From positions 94,002 through 158,001 of the forward strand of contig NZ_ATAO01000188.1 in assembly GCF_000455825.1 (NCBI RefSeq): a DNA stretch of 64,000 bases, in the 5' to 3' direction. Positions 63,403 through 64,000 of the stretch are shown piece by piece. Below the pieces are notes generated by a model that made no database searches, had not been told where the DNA came from, and saw only the letters and a program-made list of their open reading frames with translations. Source of the DNA: Microbacterium maritypicum MF109. GTDB lineage: Bacteria; Actinomycetota; Actinomycetes; Actinomycetales; Microbacteriaceae. How positions within the stretch are numbered: position 1 is the first letter of the stretch; each line of letters opens with the position of its first letter. The position numbers and the translations under genes were made by a program.

Positions 63403-64000
63403 ATGAGCACTCACGCGCGACCGCTGGCCGATTGGCTGGCGGCGGCGCGCGACGAAGACCTCCTCCGCCTCTTCGCGGCACGGGCCGTGCGCGCCGACGC
63501 CCCGTGGCACGACTTCTTCGACGCCGCCGAGGCACTGCTCGATCCGGCGTCGCTGTCGCGTGTCCTGCCCGCGCTCACGGCATCCGAAGCGCGCGCGTTG
63601 CTCGACGCCGCGTCCGGCGGCGAAGCCGGGCGGGACCGGGAACAGCTAACGGCGCTCGCACTGCTCCGCCCGGACGGCACCCCCTATCCACCGGTCGTGA
63701 CCGCGATCGCCGGGCGCTCGATCCCCCTCCCGCCCGCCGCGGCACCGGCGTCTCCGTCCTCGGAGACCGCCGCGGCGCACGCGGCGGAGCGGGCCTTCAC
63801 GACAGTGGCCGTCCTCGCCGACCTGCTCCTGATCGCGAGGGAGAGCCCCTTCGCCCTCCTCACCGGCGGCGGCGTCAGCGCGGGTGAGAAGCGCCAGCTG
63901 GCGGAGGCCGGCGTCCCCACCGAGATCGTCGACACCCTCGCCGCGATCGCCCTCCAGGCCGGGCTCGCCGTGTCCGCGGACCGGCGGCTGCGATCGAGCC
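63403..64000 (+). CDS. Helicase-associated-domain protein, N-terminal part (runs off the window)
   Basis: The first 199 residues of a longer protein, open to the window end. ARPLADWLAAARDEDLLRLF at the start and the Ala/Leu-rich helical repeats, with LLRPDGTPYPP near residue 80 and FALLTGGGVSAGEKR near 148, resemble the XPB/Ssl2-like helicase-associated family that lies next to an ERCC3-type helicase in actinobacteria. The assignment is by pattern and context is missing. Confidence 0.8.
   Translation, partial: MSTHARPLADWLAAARDEDLLRLFAARAVRADAPWHDFFDAAEALLDPASLSRVLPALTASEARALLDAASGGEAGRDREQLTALALLRPDGTPYPPVVTAIAGRSIPLPPAAAPASPSSETAAAHAAERAFTTVAVLADLLLIARESPFALLTGGGVSAGEKRQLAEAGVPTEIVDTLAAIALQAGLAVSADRRLRSS

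Overview
The window is a chromosomal segment of a high-GC actinobacterium, most likely a Microbacterium or close Microbacteriaceae relative. The basis is a class Ib nrdHIEF operon, an Lsr2 nucleoid protein, a DtxR/IdeR-type regulator, a C50-carotenoid operon with a heterodimeric cyclase (crtYe/crtYf) and a lycopene elongase (crtEb), strong GC bias at third codon positions, and many genes with a TANNNT-like hexamer only 6-7 nt before the start codon, as expected for leaderless actinobacterial transcripts. No prophage, insertion sequence, CRISPR array or rRNA operon was seen.

Layout. 1-1.5 kb: the start of a glutamate decarboxylase and a LacI-type regulator with look-alike operators. 1.8-5.7 kb: nrdHIEF with a long regulatory leader. 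6-8.2 kb: an MFS permease coupled to a PfkB sugar kinase. 8.2-10.1 kb: an alpha/beta hydrolase coupled to an acyl-CoA dehydrogenase-like flavoprotein. 10.2-16.6 kb: Lrp plus aminotransferase, then PucR regulator, MmsA and a second aminotransferase (amine or beta-alanine catabolism). 16.8-18.2 kb: a small island of lower GC with an unknown secreted protein, a two-helix membrane protein and a coding-like fragment. 18.3-30.9 kb: an amidohydrolase, a PotABCD transporter, a FadR regulator, an SDR, the PuuC/PuuD/PuuA gamma-glutamylation route and an APC permease. 31-33.6 kb: a CsoR/RcnR-family regulator, a DUF445 protein and an arginase-family protein.

33.6-39 kb: a HupE/UreJ-type membrane protein coupled to a large cell-wall-anchored metallophosphoesterase, and a HutC-type regulator. 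39.1-43.1 kb: tRNA-Ala, a membrane protein, an acetyltransferase, galU, a 5-formyl-THF cyclo-ligase, an FmdB-type zinc ribbon and mscL. 43.3-47.9 kb: a giant helicase-like protein whose ATPase motifs look degenerate, with a C-terminal nuclease-like domain, beside an alkyltransferase homologue that lacks its active-site cysteine. 48-49.3 kb: a GAF/LuxR regulator and lsr2. 49.4-58 kb: a MarR regulator divergent from idi-crtE-crtB-crtI-crtYe-crtYf-crtEb-mmpL. 58-64 kb: tRNA-Arg, an HNH nuclease, an M23 peptidase, a DtxR-family regulator, serC, DUF3027, a cold-shock protein, a small membrane protein and the start of a helicase-associated-domain protein.

Together, 10-33 kb looks like an amine catabolon: polyamine uptake (Pot, APC permease), gamma-glutamylation (PuuA), oxidation (PuuC), hydrolysis to GABA (PuuD), plus transaminases and MmsA that can carry amino-acid semialdehydes to acyl-CoA. 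The crt operon is translationally coupled nearly throughout and should make a C50 carotenoid such as decaprenoxanthin or a relative. No wholly new system is proven. The best leads are the lower-GC secreted/membrane pair, the helicase-like protein with lost ATPase residues, the Cys-less alkyltransferase homologue, and several shared operator motifs that link distant genes.
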